In this document: positions 49,968 to 58,986 of the stretch, one piece after another
Numbering within the stretch: position 1 is the first letter of the stretch
Layout of the letters: each line of letters starts with the position of its first letter
Origin: Gammaproteobacteria bacterium
GTDB taxonomy: Bacteria; Pseudomonadota; Gammaproteobacteria; UBA4575
Length of the DNA stretch: 64,000 nt
Assembly: GCA_026713925.1 (NCBI GenBank)
Contig: JAPONM010000047.1
Coordinates: 1 to 64,000 of the forward strand
Direction of reading: 5' to 3'
Position numbers and translations under genes: made by a program
Notes under the pieces: model-generated
What the model was told of the DNA's origin: nothing
What the model saw: only the letters and a program-made list of their open reading frames with translations
Databases searched by the model: none

Positions 49968-51029
49968 ATGGTGCAAAATCGGCAAGTATACAAAGCTCCT
50001 ATGTTTCCCTTATGGGCAGTTATTGCAGCGGTCGGTATCGTCTTGGCAATTGCCACTTACCCATTTTATGGGGCCGCGTATGTCACTTCGTTGCTGGGAA
50101 AATTCTTGTGTTTTTCGATTTTTGCGTTGAGCATAGATTTGATCTGGGGTTTCACAGGGATTTTAAGTCTGGGGCAAGGCGTTTATTTTGGTATTGGTGC
50201 GTATTTCACTGCACTGTCTTTAAAAATTAACTACGCTGCGGTAAATCCCACCAGGTATGGAGGAACCATACCAGACTTTATGGAGTGGAATGGGCTTACC
50301 GAGTTGCCGGGCTTTATGGTCCCACTACAAAACCTGCCTTTTGCCATCATAGCTGGTTTGTTCTTTGCCACTCTGCTTGCCTTCATCTTCGGTGTCATCA
50401 CGTTTAAGCGACACATCTACGGTGTGTACTGTGCGGTTATCACGCTGGCTGAATCCTTGATACTTCAAGAGGCAATCATTGAATATCAAGCTTATACAGG
50501 AGGATTTAACGGCATTACCGATTATGGAACTCATGCACAAATAAATGTACTGTGGCTTATTCTGGTTGTAACGATCATATTTTTTATCATCGGACGCATT
50601 CTTACTCATTCCCGCATCGGGACGATCCTGAAATCCATTCGAGACAATGATACCCGTGCCGAATTCATGGGATATAACGTAGCCAACTATCGTATTTTTG
50701 TGTTTTGTGTTTCCAGTTTCATGGCTGCAACGGCAGGTGCGATGTATGCGGCATGGAATGGCATTATTTCCTTCCTTGATGCAGGACCGGTATTTTCCAT
50801 TGAGGGTGTTATCTGGACTGCTGTAGGAGGCAGGGGAACAATTATTGGCCCGTTTATCGGCGCCTTCCTAGTCAAGGGCTCCGAGTATTTCCTGAGCGGA
50901 AAGCTTGCATGGACCTGGCAACTGATCATGGGCGCTCTATTCATATTCGTAGTATTGGTCATGCGAGATGGCATAGTAGGCACAATTGGGAAATGGTGGT
51001 CTGCTAGGAAGAAACGTATTTCAAACTGA
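49968..51029 (+). CDS. urtC: Branched-chain-type ABC permease UrtC
   Basis: The product is 353 residues, LivM-like, with about nine membrane helices: IDLIWGFTGILSLGQGVYFG near the N-terminus, IRDNDTRAEFMGYNVANYRI in the coupling region, and GRGTIIGPFIGAFLVKGSEY near the end. An AAGGAG site precedes the ATG. The urtD ATG follows its stop by one base. The internal Met8 is a possible alternative start. Confidence 0.93.
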   Translation: MVQNRQVYKAPMFPLWAVIAAVGIVLAIATYPFYGAAYVTSLLGKFLCFSIFALSIDLIWGFTGILSLGQGVYFGIGAYFTALSLKINYAAVNPTRYGGTIPDFMEWNGLTELPGFMVPLQNLPFAIIAGLFFATLLAFIFGVITFKRHIYGVYCAVITLAESLILQEAIIEYQAYTGGFNGITDYGTHAQINVLWLILVVTIIFFIIGRILTHSRIGTILKSIRDNDTRAEFMGYNVANYRIFVFCVSSFMAATAGAMYAAWNGIISFLDAGPVFSIEGVIWTAVGGRGTIIGPFIGAFLVKGSEYFLSGKLAWTWQLIMGALFIFVVLVMRDGIVGTIGKWWSARKKRISN

Positions 51030-51030
51030 T

Positions 51031-51783
51031 ATGACTAACATACTGGAAGTCAAAAGCCTTACTACCAAAGTAAGCGGGTACACAATCTTGAATAACCTGG
51101 ACTTCAGCATCCAGGAAAATGAATTGCGTGTAGTACTCGGGCCAAATGGTGCAGGAAAAACTACACTCATTGACATGATCACAGGGCGATACAAGCCAAA
51201 GTCAGGAAAGATCATCTTCAATGGAGAAGACATTACAGGGATGGCGCCTGACAAGATTTTTGTGAGAGGAGTCAGCAGAAAGTTTCAAGTACCAAATTTA
51301 TATGAAACCCTTTCCGTATACGACAATATCATGGTGTCCTTGAAAGGACGTCGCAAGGTGATGAAATCACTTCTTGGCAAGGTTACCAAGCAGGATAACA
51401 ACCGGATTTGGGAAATCTTGGACTTTATAATGCTGGCTGAAAAGGCAGAAGATAGTGTAGATACACTTGGTCATGGACAAAGACAATGGCTTGAACTTGG
51501 AATGCTAGTTGCTTCCGAACCGAAATTATTGCTGTTAGATGAACCGACAACTGGTATGACAAAGGATGGAAAAGAAAAAACAGCAGAACTGATTGAAAAA
51601 ATTGCACTGGACCACACAGTCATGCTGGTCGAACACGATATGGATGTAGTTCGACAAATTGCCAAAAATGTCACAGTCTTGGCACAAGGACAAACATTAG
51701 CTGAAGGACCCTTGTCTGAAGTGGTTGAAAACCAAGAGGTTAAGGCAGTCTATCTAGGCAAAGGAGTACTGGATGGGACTTGA
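51031..51783 (+). CDS. urtD: ABC transporter ATPase UrtD
   Basis: From the ATG at 51031, one base after the urtC stop, the product is 250 residues; a frame from 50986 would overlap urtC and is rejected. Walker A is LGPNGAGKTTL, the signature region reads LGHGQRQWLELGMLVA (variant signature typical of UrtD) and Walker B is LLLLDEPTTGM, with the H-loop LVEHDMDV. LivG-type ATPase of the transporter. Confidence 0.94.
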   Translation: MTNILEVKSLTTKVSGYTILNNLDFSIQENELRVVLGPNGAGKTTLIDMITGRYKPKSGKIIFNGEDITGMAPDKIFVRGVSRKFQVPNLYETLSVYDNIMVSLKGRRKVMKSLLGKVTKQDNNRIWEILDFIMLAEKAEDSVDTLGHGQRQWLELGMLVASEPKLLLLDEPTTGMTKDGKEKTAELIEKIALDHTVMLVEHDMDVVRQIAKNVTVLAQGQTLAEGPLSEVVENQEVKAVYLGKGVLDGT

Positions 51784-52471
51784 GGTACAAGGTATTGACA
51801 CCTTTTACGGGACCAGCCATATCCTACATGGAGTAACGCTGAGCGTGCCTGACGGCGCCATGATAAGTGTATTGGGGCGTAATGGGGTCGGCAAGTCTAC
51901 CTTGCTCAAAAGTATCATCGGTATCAATCCCCCGCAGACTGGCACAATCCACTTCAACGACGCTGATGTGACCAAAGAAAAAACCCACGAACATGTGAGA
52001 GCAGGAATCAGCTACATTCCACAGGGGCGTGAAATCATCCCTGATATAAGCGTTTACGAAAACCTAGTTATTGCAATGCGGGGCAAAAATAATCGAAGCA
52101 ATCAAATTCCGGCATTTATTTTCGAGTACTTCCCTGCCCTTGAACCGATACAAAAACGTAAAGGCGGCATATTGAGCGGCGGTCAGCAACAACAACTTGC
52201 TATCGCTCGCGCACTTATTCAAGAGCCAAATCTATTATTGATGGACGAACCGACCGAAGGCTTGCAACCTTCTGTTGTTGCAGAAATTGACACTATCATT
52301 AAACGAATTCATACCGAAAGGAATTGTTCAATTTTGCTGATTGAGCAAAACCTGGATTTTATTCGTGATGTCACACAGCAATTTGCCATCATGGACAGCG
52401 GGCAGATTGTAGAAGAAGGGAATATTGAAAAATTAACCGATGAATTTGCAGGACAATACTTGTCAGTGTAA
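51773..52471 (+). CDS. urtE: ABC transporter ATPase UrtE
   Basis: The product is 232 residues, LivF-type. Walker A is LGRNGVGKSTL, the signature is LSGGQQQQLAIARAL, Walker B is LLLMDEPTEGLQ and the H-loop IEQNLDF. Its ATG lies 11 bp inside the end of urtD, so translation is coupled. No clear terminator follows; the next 680 bp contain no supported gene. Confidence 0.94.
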   Translation: MGLEVQGIDTFYGTSHILHGVTLSVPDGAMISVLGRNGVGKSTLLKSIIGINPPQTGTIHFNDADVTKEKTHEHVRAGISYIPQGREIIPDISVYENLVIAMRGKNNRSNQIPAFIFEYFPALEPIQKRKGGILSGGQQQQLAIARALIQEPNLLLMDEPTEGLQPSVVAEIDTIIKRIHTERNCSILLIEQNLDFIRDVTQQFAIMDSGQIVEEGNIEKLTDEFAGQYLSV

Positions 52472-53153
52472 ATTAAATGCCTCTAGTGACTTGCATGCAA
52501 TATTTCTCTCATTTTGGAGATAAAAGCGAGTCGCAAACACAAGGGTACACTGAAACACACCAGCAGCACGGTAAAAAGTTCTCCCAATAAATTTAATCTA
52601 GGTACTACCGCATCGATTCGAAGGAGGCAGTCGCATTACCGACAATACTGAAACCAAAAAATTATTCGCCCTCACCTCTTATCTTCTGTTTAGGAACCAT
52701 CAACCCCGAATCTGCTTCTAAGGAAAACTGAGACCATATCCCAAGAAGAATCCGAAAGTGCGTATCTGGCGAATACTAATTATAACTACAGGATACTGCT
52801 ATCCCGCTACTAGTTAAGTTCCCCATTTTTGTCCTTGTATATTGCATGCAACCTGCTTGTGACAACCAACTTTGATTCATCAGTACCACCAATTAAACCT
52901 CCTCTGACCGCTGCAGATAGTACTGACAATGCTTTCAATGCCCAAAACAACTTTCAGTGCCGGATCATCCATGAACCCCAAGCATCAACGGCAGACTTTA
53001 GGTTCAAATAAAATGTTCGATGACTTTATTTGCCGGATATTCATTCTAATCTGCTAGCAGGTATTTGCTATTTATAGACGGCATATGGGGCGCCATTGCC
53101 GAATAATTGCAGTTATCGCCATCCTGGCTTCCGCACACTTGAGTCTAAAGTTG
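52472..53153. other. Gap between urtE and the metal-uptake block
   Basis: About 680 bp with no intact gene. On the minus strand a decayed-looking frame is visible at 52810-53007. The right part borders the GC-richer metal-uptake block. No tRNA or clear attachment site was found here. Confidence 0.4.
52810..53007 (-). pseudogene. Possible short decayed gene with one in-frame stop
   Basis: From a TTG at 53007 the frame reads LNLKSAVDAWGSWMIRH, a TGA, then KLFWALKALSVLSAAVRGGL and on to KDKNGELN before a TAG. The hydrophobic-amphipathic pattern looks coding, and one stop interrupts it. I recognise no family. It could be chance. Confidence 0.25.
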
Positions 53154-53876
53154 CTATTGCAGTGCATCAGTTCTACAGCGCTTTGCTCGGTAAAGCAAAC
53201 GTATCGCTGCGGCCGATACGGCAAAACATAGCGCGAGAAAGGGACCAGCGGGTAGATCAACTGCTGCCGATATCAGGATGGCTGCAACTACGGAAACCGC
53301 GCCACACATATAGGCACGCCAAAGGATGTACCTCTTGCCCTCGCGTGCGGCAAGTGCCGGAAGGATGAGGCTTGCGAACACCACGTAGACACCGACTAAT
53401 TGAACGGAGGATGTAATGACAAGAGCGAACAGGACAAAGAAGCCTGTGCCGCTGCGAAGACGAGGGGCAATGAACCACGCGATGGCGAAAATGCCATAGA
53501 CCGGCAGGAAGGTTGCTATGTCTCCCCAGGAGATAAACAGAATCTGGCCGGAGAGTACTTCGTTCAGCGCCTCTCCTCCATGAGGGTCGTTGGCAAGGAC
53601 TAGCAGACCTGCTGAAGCAGCGACGATAAAGCTGCTCCCTATAACCGCTTCCTGCTCGTCTGGTGACTGGCGCTCGATCCAACGGAAGAATAGCGCGATC
53701 ACGACGCCGGCGCCGAAAGTTACCCCCTGACGCACGATAGAAATTGGCTCATCAAACCAAATGCCGAGCAGGATAATGGCAAGCCCCACAACCTGCGCCG
53801 TTGCGAGGTCGATAAACACGATACCTCGCTTCAAGACCTCGATTCCGAGCGGAGCGTGCGCTGCCATGACGATCAA
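53154..53876 (-). CDS. znuB: ZnuB-like metal ABC transporter permease
   Basis: From the ATG at 53876 the product is 240 residues, slightly short for the family. The same frame is open upstream to a TAA and encodes LLDILAPGLVAGLIV before the Met, matching the ZnuB N-terminal helix, so the true start is probably the CTG at 53912 or a TTG at about 53888. About seven membrane helices and the VQLVGVYVVFASLILPALAA segment are typical. It follows the binding-protein gene with only a few bases between. No ATPase gene lies in the block, so the complex must borrow one or be incomplete. Confidence 0.83.
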   Translation of the reverse strand: MIVMAAHAPLGIEVLKRGIVFIDLATAQVVGLAIILLGIWFDEPISIVRQGVTFGAGVVIALFFRWIERQSPDEQEAVIGSSFIVAASAGLLVLANDPHGGEALNEVLSGQILFISWGDIATFLPVYGIFAIAWFIAPRLRSGTGFFVLFALVITSSVQLVGVYVVFASLILPALAAREGKRYILWRAYMCGAVSVVAAILISAAVDLPAGPFLALCFAVSAAAIRLLYRAKRCRTDALQ

Positions 53877-53913
53877 CCCGGCGACCAGGCCTGGCGCAAG
53901 GATATCTAGCAGA

Positions 53914-54834
53914 CTAGGGTCGATCCTTTATTTCCTCTAGCAATGTCAGCGTGACATCGAACAGGGAGAAGAGATCTCGCACTTCTGGATGGGCACCAAC
54001 TGTAAAGGGAAGCTCCACCACCGGGATTGCGGTTTTCCCGAAAAGCCAGTCCGAGGCGTCTACAGGCTCGAAAGGTGCGCGGATGATGGCCTTCGTTCCG
54101 CTGTTCCGTGCAAGCTCGAAAACCTGCGCAAGATGCGATGCAGTCGGTGGAATACCTGAAACCCGCTCCAGCGATGCGACCCGCTCCAGCCCCGACCAGT
54201 GCAGCAGGTAGCTCCACGCCTTGTGATGGACGATCACCTCCATGCCACGCAGCCGTTCCATCCGTTTTTGCCACCCGGTCATGGCATCGGCCCAACGGGA
54301 CTGGAAGGAAGCAAGCCGCTCACGGTAAGCGCCGGACCGCGAAGGGTCAATGCGCTCCAAGCGACTGGCCAGTACATCCGCCAGGATGACGATGTTCCGA
54401 GGATCGAGATGAACATGCGGATTCCCGTCCGGGTGAATGTCTCCCAGGCTGCGGTCAATGACTTCAGGGCGATCCAGCATCTCGACGTGGTCTGCCGCCA
54501 TGATATGACCTGGTTGTCCCGGCTGTACGATGCGCCGGGCACCCCTTTGCATGAGTACCGGCAACCAGCCGACCTCGAGCTCTGCACCGGAACAGAACAG
54601 GACATCTGCAAGGCGCACCTTCGCAATCAGGCTTGGGCGGGCACGTATGTGATGTGCGTCCTGGCGTCCTTGGGTAGCCGAGTGAACGATGACATCATTA
54701 CCGCCGATTTCCTCGGCGAGCGCCGCCCATTCCGGCTCGCAGGCCAGTACCCTGATAGGCTCCTGTGCCACCGCCGACAGGGGAAGGATTGCCCCAAGGG
54801 TCATCACCAACAGCGCTGCATGCCAGGTTTTCAT
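53914..54834 (-). CDS. znuA: ZnuA-like periplasmic metal-binding protein
   Basis: The product is 306 residues with a signal peptide of about 24 residues (MKTWHAALLVMTLGAILPLS...). Candidate metal ligands are His61/His62 (DAHHIRARPS), His139/His141 (GNPHVHLDPRN) and the later VIVHHKAWSYLL. The cluster A-1 fold is clear and zinc or manganese is the likely substrate; the His-only ligand pattern favours zinc. The His-rich loop common in ZnuA is absent, but the porin upstream is His-rich. It starts 3 bp after the porin stop, same operon. The sequence is GC-richer than the urt genes. Confidence 0.88.
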   Translation of the reverse strand: MKTWHAALLVMTLGAILPLSAVAQEPIRVLACEPEWAALAEEIGGNDVIVHSATQGRQDAHHIRARPSLIAKVRLADVLFCSGAELEVGWLPVLMQRGARRIVQPGQPGHIMAADHVEMLDRPEVIDRSLGDIHPDGNPHVHLDPRNIVILADVLASRLERIDPSRSGAYRERLASFQSRWADAMTGWQKRMERLRGMEVIVHHKAWSYLLHWSGLERVASLERVSGIPPTASHLAQVFELARNSGTKAIIRAPFEPVDASDWLFGKTAIPVVELPFTVGAHPEVRDLFSLFDVTLTLLEEIKDRP

Positions 54835-54837
54835 GGC

Positions 54838-56352
54838 TCAGAAGCTGTGGGCACCGTGGGCACCAATGCTCATGATGTATTGCAGCATGAACTGGTCATC
54901 GTCTTCCCCGTTAAAGGACTCCCGGTTGTACTGGAACCGTATGCGCGAGAACTCGCTGTTGGTCCAGTCGATCATGGTACTCAGCGCATAGGGGTCGTCA
55001 TCCAACTCCGCATCATCATCGGGCGATGAAAGATGTGAATAGCGTGCGCCGACCCGCCAATGAGGCAGGAACCTGTACACCGCCTGTGCGTACCAGCCTT
55101 GGCTGTCGCCGCTGAGTGACTCGGTGATATCCTCCATGTGTACCTCGCACGTTGAGTGATCATTCGGATCCGTGCACTCTTCATGTTCTTCCTGCAGCAC
55201 GTAGTCGCCCGATTCATCGCGCCAGAAATACTCGCCCTGAAGAATCAGTTCACGATCCCGCGCATTTCCCGTTGGCGCCCAAGTATAGCGGAAATCGATG
55301 CCGTAAAGGCGTGAATCACCTGTGAATGATCCATCGGATAGAAATTCGGCTAGATCCCCGTGTTCGCCTTCTTCCCCGGCCTCATCATGTCCATGCTCCT
55401 CTTCTTCGTGCTCCTCTTCTTCGTGCTCCTCCTCGCCGTGTCCATGACCATCATCCTCTGCATGGGCATGAGCAGCTCCACCACTGCGGTTGCGGGCCTC
55501 TCCATCAAGAATGTAGCCGCCTATCCGCCATGCCGAGTTGCTTCCGATATCGCCACCCAGCCTTGCAAAGGCGGACCATGCCTCGCGGCCGGATCTTGAG
55601 CCCGCGAAAGGAGTGTCCCCGCCACGGAAAATTCCGCCGCCGACCTCTCCGTAGAGGTTACCGGGGAGTACGAGGGAAACCTCCATGCCGTCATCATTGT
55701 ATGCACCATCCAGGTACGCCCGGTAAGGAAGTGGACGGTCAGTGAAATCGTCTTCATGCGTATGCAGTTCGTTCAGGTAACCAAATGTCCAGAGTGCCCG
55801 GCCCGCCTTGACCCGTAAACCGTCCGGCAAGCCTGCACCAGGCAAGGTCTGGATATACGCTTCCTCCAGCTCGACTTCGGTCGGCTCACCGGCATGAACC
55901 CCGAAACCAAGCGTGAAGTTTCCGTAGAACTTGTCGTCAATATTACTGGAAAGTGTGAGCTCGCTGTGACCGAGGGAGAGGCCTTCGTCCGGACGTTCAG
56001 ATTCGTGGCCAATTTGAAAACCCGGAATACCGGACTGCTCCTCAGAATACTCCGAGACCATACCATTCAGAACGATCCCGATGGCTGGATTGAAGCTGTT
56101 GCCACGATTTGACAGGGATGGCCGTACAGCTGGAACGGCCTTGGTTTCAGTGGACAGTGATTCAGCTTTGAGAGAGGCAAGCTGGGCTTCAAGCACAGCA
56201 ATGCGACTTTCGTAATCCTGTTTCAAGGCACTGATCTGCGCGGCCAACTCTTCTGTTGTGGGCGGATTCGATTGCGAGTGGACCACCGAGGCAATGACCA
56301 AAACCGACAAACCAATCACAGTTGCCCGAACAAACCTGACAATTTTATGCAT
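54838..56352 (-). CDS. Outer-membrane porin-like protein with His/Glu-rich loop (metal-uptake associated)
   Basis: The third ATG, at 56352, is well placed after TCTGGAGGA and gives about 504 residues. A signal sequence (MHKIVRFVRATVIGLSVLVI) and a short coiled coil (LAAQISALKQDYESRIAVLE) precede a beta-barrel domain ending in Phe. Around residues 300-340 is a stretch of repeated His-Gly and Glu-Glu-His units. A second His/Cys pair region lies in EECTDPNDHSTCEVH. Such proteins accompany zinc ABC genes, so this is probably an outer-membrane zinc pore or binder. It heads the znuA-znuB block. Confidence 0.8.
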   Translation of the reverse strand: MHKIVRFVRATVIGLSVLVIASVVHSQSNPPTTEELAAQISALKQDYESRIAVLEAQLASLKAESLSTETKAVPAVRPSLSNRGNSFNPAIGIVLNGMVSEYSEEQSGIPGFQIGHESERPDEGLSLGHSELTLSSNIDDKFYGNFTLGFGVHAGEPTEVELEEAYIQTLPGAGLPDGLRVKAGRALWTFGYLNELHTHEDDFTDRPLPYRAYLDGAYNDDGMEVSLVLPGNLYGEVGGGIFRGGDTPFAGSRSGREAWSAFARLGGDIGSNSAWRIGGYILDGEARNRSGGAAHAHAEDDGHGHGEEEHEEEEHEEEEHGHDEAGEEGEHGDLAEFLSDGSFTGDSRLYGIDFRYTWAPTGNARDRELILQGEYFWRDESGDYVLQEEHEECTDPNDHSTCEVHMEDITESLSGDSQGWYAQAVYRFLPHWRVGARYSHLSSPDDDAELDDDPYALSTMIDWTNSEFSRIRFQYNRESFNGEDDDQFMLQYIMSIGAHGAHSF

Positions 56353-56401
56353 CATCATTCCTCCAGAATCTCCCATTGTTGATGAACACTACTGCTATAA
56401 A

Positions 56402-56448
56402 GTAACGTTATATCATTAATCTTCATATAAATAACATAACATTACATA
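56402..56448. promoter_or_regulatory. AT-rich dyad elements upstream of the porin operon (possible Zur site)
   Basis: The stretch includes GTAACGTTATATCATTAAT and the reverse-oriented AAATAACATAACATTACAT. Both share GTTAT/ATAAC half-sites with Zur operators, about 50-90 bp upstream of the porin start. The match to the usual TGTTATAATATAACA pattern is partial, so confidence is low. Confidence 0.3.
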
Positions 56449-56585
56449 TTAAGTCAAAAACGATGTTGTCCTGCTCCCAAAAACTTGGCCCAGCTTATAG
56501 CACCCAACTCTCAGAACTGGTCCTTTCCTTGATGAGACCAGTTTACATTGGCTGCTAAACACTCTTCAGTCCCTTCATGCAGTGA

Positions 56586-57336
56586 TCAGCATATTTTGGG
56601 AACCTGTAGATAAGGGGCATCACTCATTGGTCTATTACCCCTAGGACTTCTAGTACTGGGGAACACATACCTACCTCTCCCAGTGAGAGGTTTTAGTTCC
56701 TGCTGAATCTCAACTGCTTGCCTGGAGAGAGATACAATGTGCTGGGTTTCTGCTTGGTGACCAGATAACGCCATTCTGCATTCTCCAAGTCGATATCCTC
56801 CCACTATGCATGGCGAAGTTTGCCCGGGTGCACGAAGATTAAAGGGGCAAAGCGAAGTACACAGCGTACAGGGAGGGTTCCATCATACGCATCCAAAGTA
56901 CGTAACACTTCACCCGCTCGCTTGGGTTCAGACTCCAATACAGAAAAGACATCTCTCTCCAGTCTGCTAATCACGCGAGCCGAATGTCTAGTAGACCAAG
57001 TAGGGACATGCTTGGAAATTCATTCTCTTGCTATAGCTTCAAAGCTGTTTTTTAAGCGTTCAGCCCTGGCAGCCTTTTCAACCTTTTGGTGTTCACCGGG
57101 ATCAATCCCGTACGCCAGAAGCCTGCATGCCTTGTCACATCTTTCACGGGAGATTTCAACGAAACATCTGGGCAAATACCAAGAGACAGACACTTTTCCT
57201 TGTCACCTACGATACTTCAATTGCCCCAACTCCCTCCAGTTGAAGCAACTTCCAATCATAGTCCACCACTGTCAAATTTCTTCTTAGCTTTTTCCTTTGG
57301 CCTTGCATTACGGGTGACAGTATTCGACAAAGACAC
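56586..57336 (-). pseudogene. Decayed P4-type tyrosine integrase
   Basis: Reading the minus strand from a GTG at 57336, I see NARPKEKAKKKFDSGGL, a stop, LEVASTGGSWGN, a stop, LSLGICPDVSLK, a frameshift, then RERCDKACRLLAYGIDPGEH, EAIARE (stop) ISKHVPTWSTRHSARVISRL, an internal deletion, LDAYDGTLPVRCVLRFAPL, HPGKLRHA (stop) WEDIDLENAEWR and finally SLSRQAVEIQQELKPLTGRG and YVFPSTRSPRGNRPMSD. These are ordered landmarks of P4-type integrases. The H-x-x-R and Tyr boxes at the C-terminus are gone. At least four disruptions make it inactive. Confidence 0.85.
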
Positions 57337-57457
57337 GGGGGTAACTCTCTAAAAATTCGTGCAGTTGCCCCTAGGTGCTCCCAGATTTCAATAAATCCTG
57401 TGTAAGCCCCTAGTGAACAAGATACTCCAGCAATCTGTTGATCAATTGAAATAAAAT

Positions 57458-57475
57458 AGCCGTCCCTGGACGGCT
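57458..57475 (-). terminator. Hairpin with following T-rich tract downstream of the tRNA-like 3' end
   Basis: AGCCGTCC and GGACGGCT are perfect 8-bp arms around 2 bases; on the minus strand ATTTTATTT follows. It lies 13 bp after the CCA end of the tRNA-Lys-like fragment, where a tRNA terminator would be. Confidence 0.55.
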
Positions 57476-57488
57476 CTGGATTTTGAAA

Positions 57489-57499
57489 TGGTGGGTCGT
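57489..57499 (-). other. tRNA-Lys-like 3' end (attachment-site remnant)
   Basis: On the minus strand ACGACCCACCA equals the 3' end of common bacterial tRNA-Lys, including CCA. No cloverleaf extends upstream. It is followed by a terminator-like hairpin and then by the start of the decayed integrase at 57336, a spacing typical of tRNA, attachment site and integrase. I read it as an att core left by integration or rearrangement. Eleven bases alone could arise by chance, but the three-part context is specific. Confidence 0.5.
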
Positions 57500-57721
57500 A
57501 TATCTACCGAATACCATTATTAAGCAATTGATATATATGATTTTACTATTATGAGAATATCTCAGTTGCCCTCATTGTTGCCCCTGCATCAATTGCCTTA
57601 TTACAGTTAGCAATACTGCTACAAGATCTAGTGTCGCATCCACAAATATCATGGCTAAATCTATCACATCCCTGCACTACGGCAAGTAAGTGAAGTCCAT
57701 GACAATTTTGCTGTCCTGAAT

Positions 57722-58050
57722 CTAATCCCAGTAATCTTGAAACCCAGTGTACTCACCAAGGCTGTTTTTGGCATTGATCTGGCCACGCAGTTCACAGCCA
57801 AAAACTGGATTTGCTTCAAAGCTCGGTGTTGGCATCCATCCTTCATTACATTCGCCCTGTATATACTTTGCACTTTCTTCATCGATGATTTCGACTTGCT
57901 TGTAGAGTTCAATAATGGCAGTACATTCCACCAAGGTGTGTGATAGGCCATAGTCAGATGCGGTCAATTGTCCAGGTGAGAGTTAGGTCGCGCACGCACT
58001 CAAAATAGCTACAAATATCCCCAAGCCTAGCAGTTATATATCTTTTGCAT
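57722..58050 (-). pseudogene. Broken small lipoprotein gene
   Basis: From ATG at 58050 the sequence encodes MQKIY, then after a one-base frame change LLGLGIFVAILSACAT with a lipobox LSAC, then a TAA (57983-57985), and then an open frame of about 86 residues (LSPGQLTASDYGLSHTLVE onward) ending at 57722. Signal peptide, lipobox and mature part are in the right order but need one frameshift and one nonsense repair. The mature part has two Cys pairs and no family I recognise. Sequencing error would be the alternative. Confidence 0.5.
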
Positions 58051-58199
58051 GGTTATTTCTTTTTTGGATTGCAAGATTCGCACCCAGACAAAGACAGTGT
58101 GCCGCCTGCTCAGCAATGTACATATTTAGGCGAATAGCCCGCTGGAATCTTTTGAGCGCATGACTACAAATGTTCAATAATGTGTACTAGCATTCCATA

Positions 58200-58985
58200 T
58201 TGTCCAAATCTAAAGTACAGATAATGAAACCCATGAAAACCAACGACTGTAGGGCATTACAAAACCACTATGCCATTTATTCAATCCCACAAGCTGCAGC
58301 ACTTTGGTGTGGTGTACCTGAAAAACTCGTAGGCCGTATTGTTCAGGAAGCAGAGTTCTCAAGAGTCGATGATTCACAACATTGGAAGCATCCCAATGTG
58401 GAGTGCTTAGAGCTTACGAGTCGCGCAATTTTCGATGGCATTCTAAACAATACGCTCCCGACTACAGAATATAAAGACAGCAAAACATTGACAAAATACC
58501 GGAATGGAGAACTTGATGGTATGCATATTTATCGTCGTTTTCTAAAAGAATGGATGCTAATAGAATTTCCGAATGAAAAACCAGCTTTTCTTTTTAATGA
58601 TGATGAGTGCTACACGTATGCTATCGGAACAAAAGTTTTTCAAAAACTACTTAAGAAGAAAGGTGATGCTGAAGAAAAGCTTAAGCATGTTACTCAAACC
58701 AACAAAGAACTTCTTGACAAAAATAAATCACTTAAGGTTGCAATAGAAAATACAGGTGCACCAGGAGTGAGAGCTAAAACTTCCTACCTAAACATCATCG
58801 CGGCGTTGCTTCACTATATTCAAGGGGATCTCCACGGTATCGATTCACATACCTCCTTCACCAGTGAAACAAATCTGATAAACGCCATTATCGAAAATTT
58901 TCCCAACGTGGCTGGATTGTCACCAAGCAATCTACATCACAAGTTTCCAGAGGCCAAACAATCTATTCAGGCTAGTCGTTCCTAG
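58200..58985 (+). CDS. Unknown protein of phage/satellite type (about 250-260 residues)
   Basis: The frame begins with TTG at 58200; ATG at 58224 (MKPMKTNDCRALQNHYAIYS) is the more likely start. Residues 30-60 (IPQAAALWCGVPEKLVGRIV) resemble a helix-turn-helix or adaptor region; residues 155-185 are a coiled coil; the C-terminal KTSYLNIIAALLHYIQGDLH block followed by TNLINAIIENFPNVAGLS resembles the C-terminus of small regulatory proteins seen beside AlpA genes in islands. I recall no functional data. Two copies of a palindrome follow its stop. Confidence 0.65.
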   Translation: MSKSKVQIMKPMKTNDCRALQNHYAIYSIPQAAALWCGVPEKLVGRIVQEAEFSRVDDSQHWKHPNVECLELTSRAIFDGILNNTLPTTEYKDSKTLTKYRNGELDGMHIYRRFLKEWMLIEFPNEKPAFLFNDDECYTYAIGTKVFQKLLKKKGDAEEKLKHVTQTNKELLDKNKSLKVAIENTGAPGVRAKTSYLNIIAALLHYIQGDLHGIDSHTSFTSETNLINAIIENFPNVAGLSPSNLHHKFPEAKQSIQASRS

Positions 58986-58986
58986 T

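Noticed and set aside
55326-55745. His-rich plus-strand frame opposite the porin
   Set aside because: Antisense of the repeated His/Glu codons of the porin loop; the minus-strand protein has signal peptide, barrel and operon context.
56820-57287. 155-codon plus-strand frame
   Set aside because: It is antisense to the decayed integrase, whose minus-strand translation shows ordered P4-integrase motifs.
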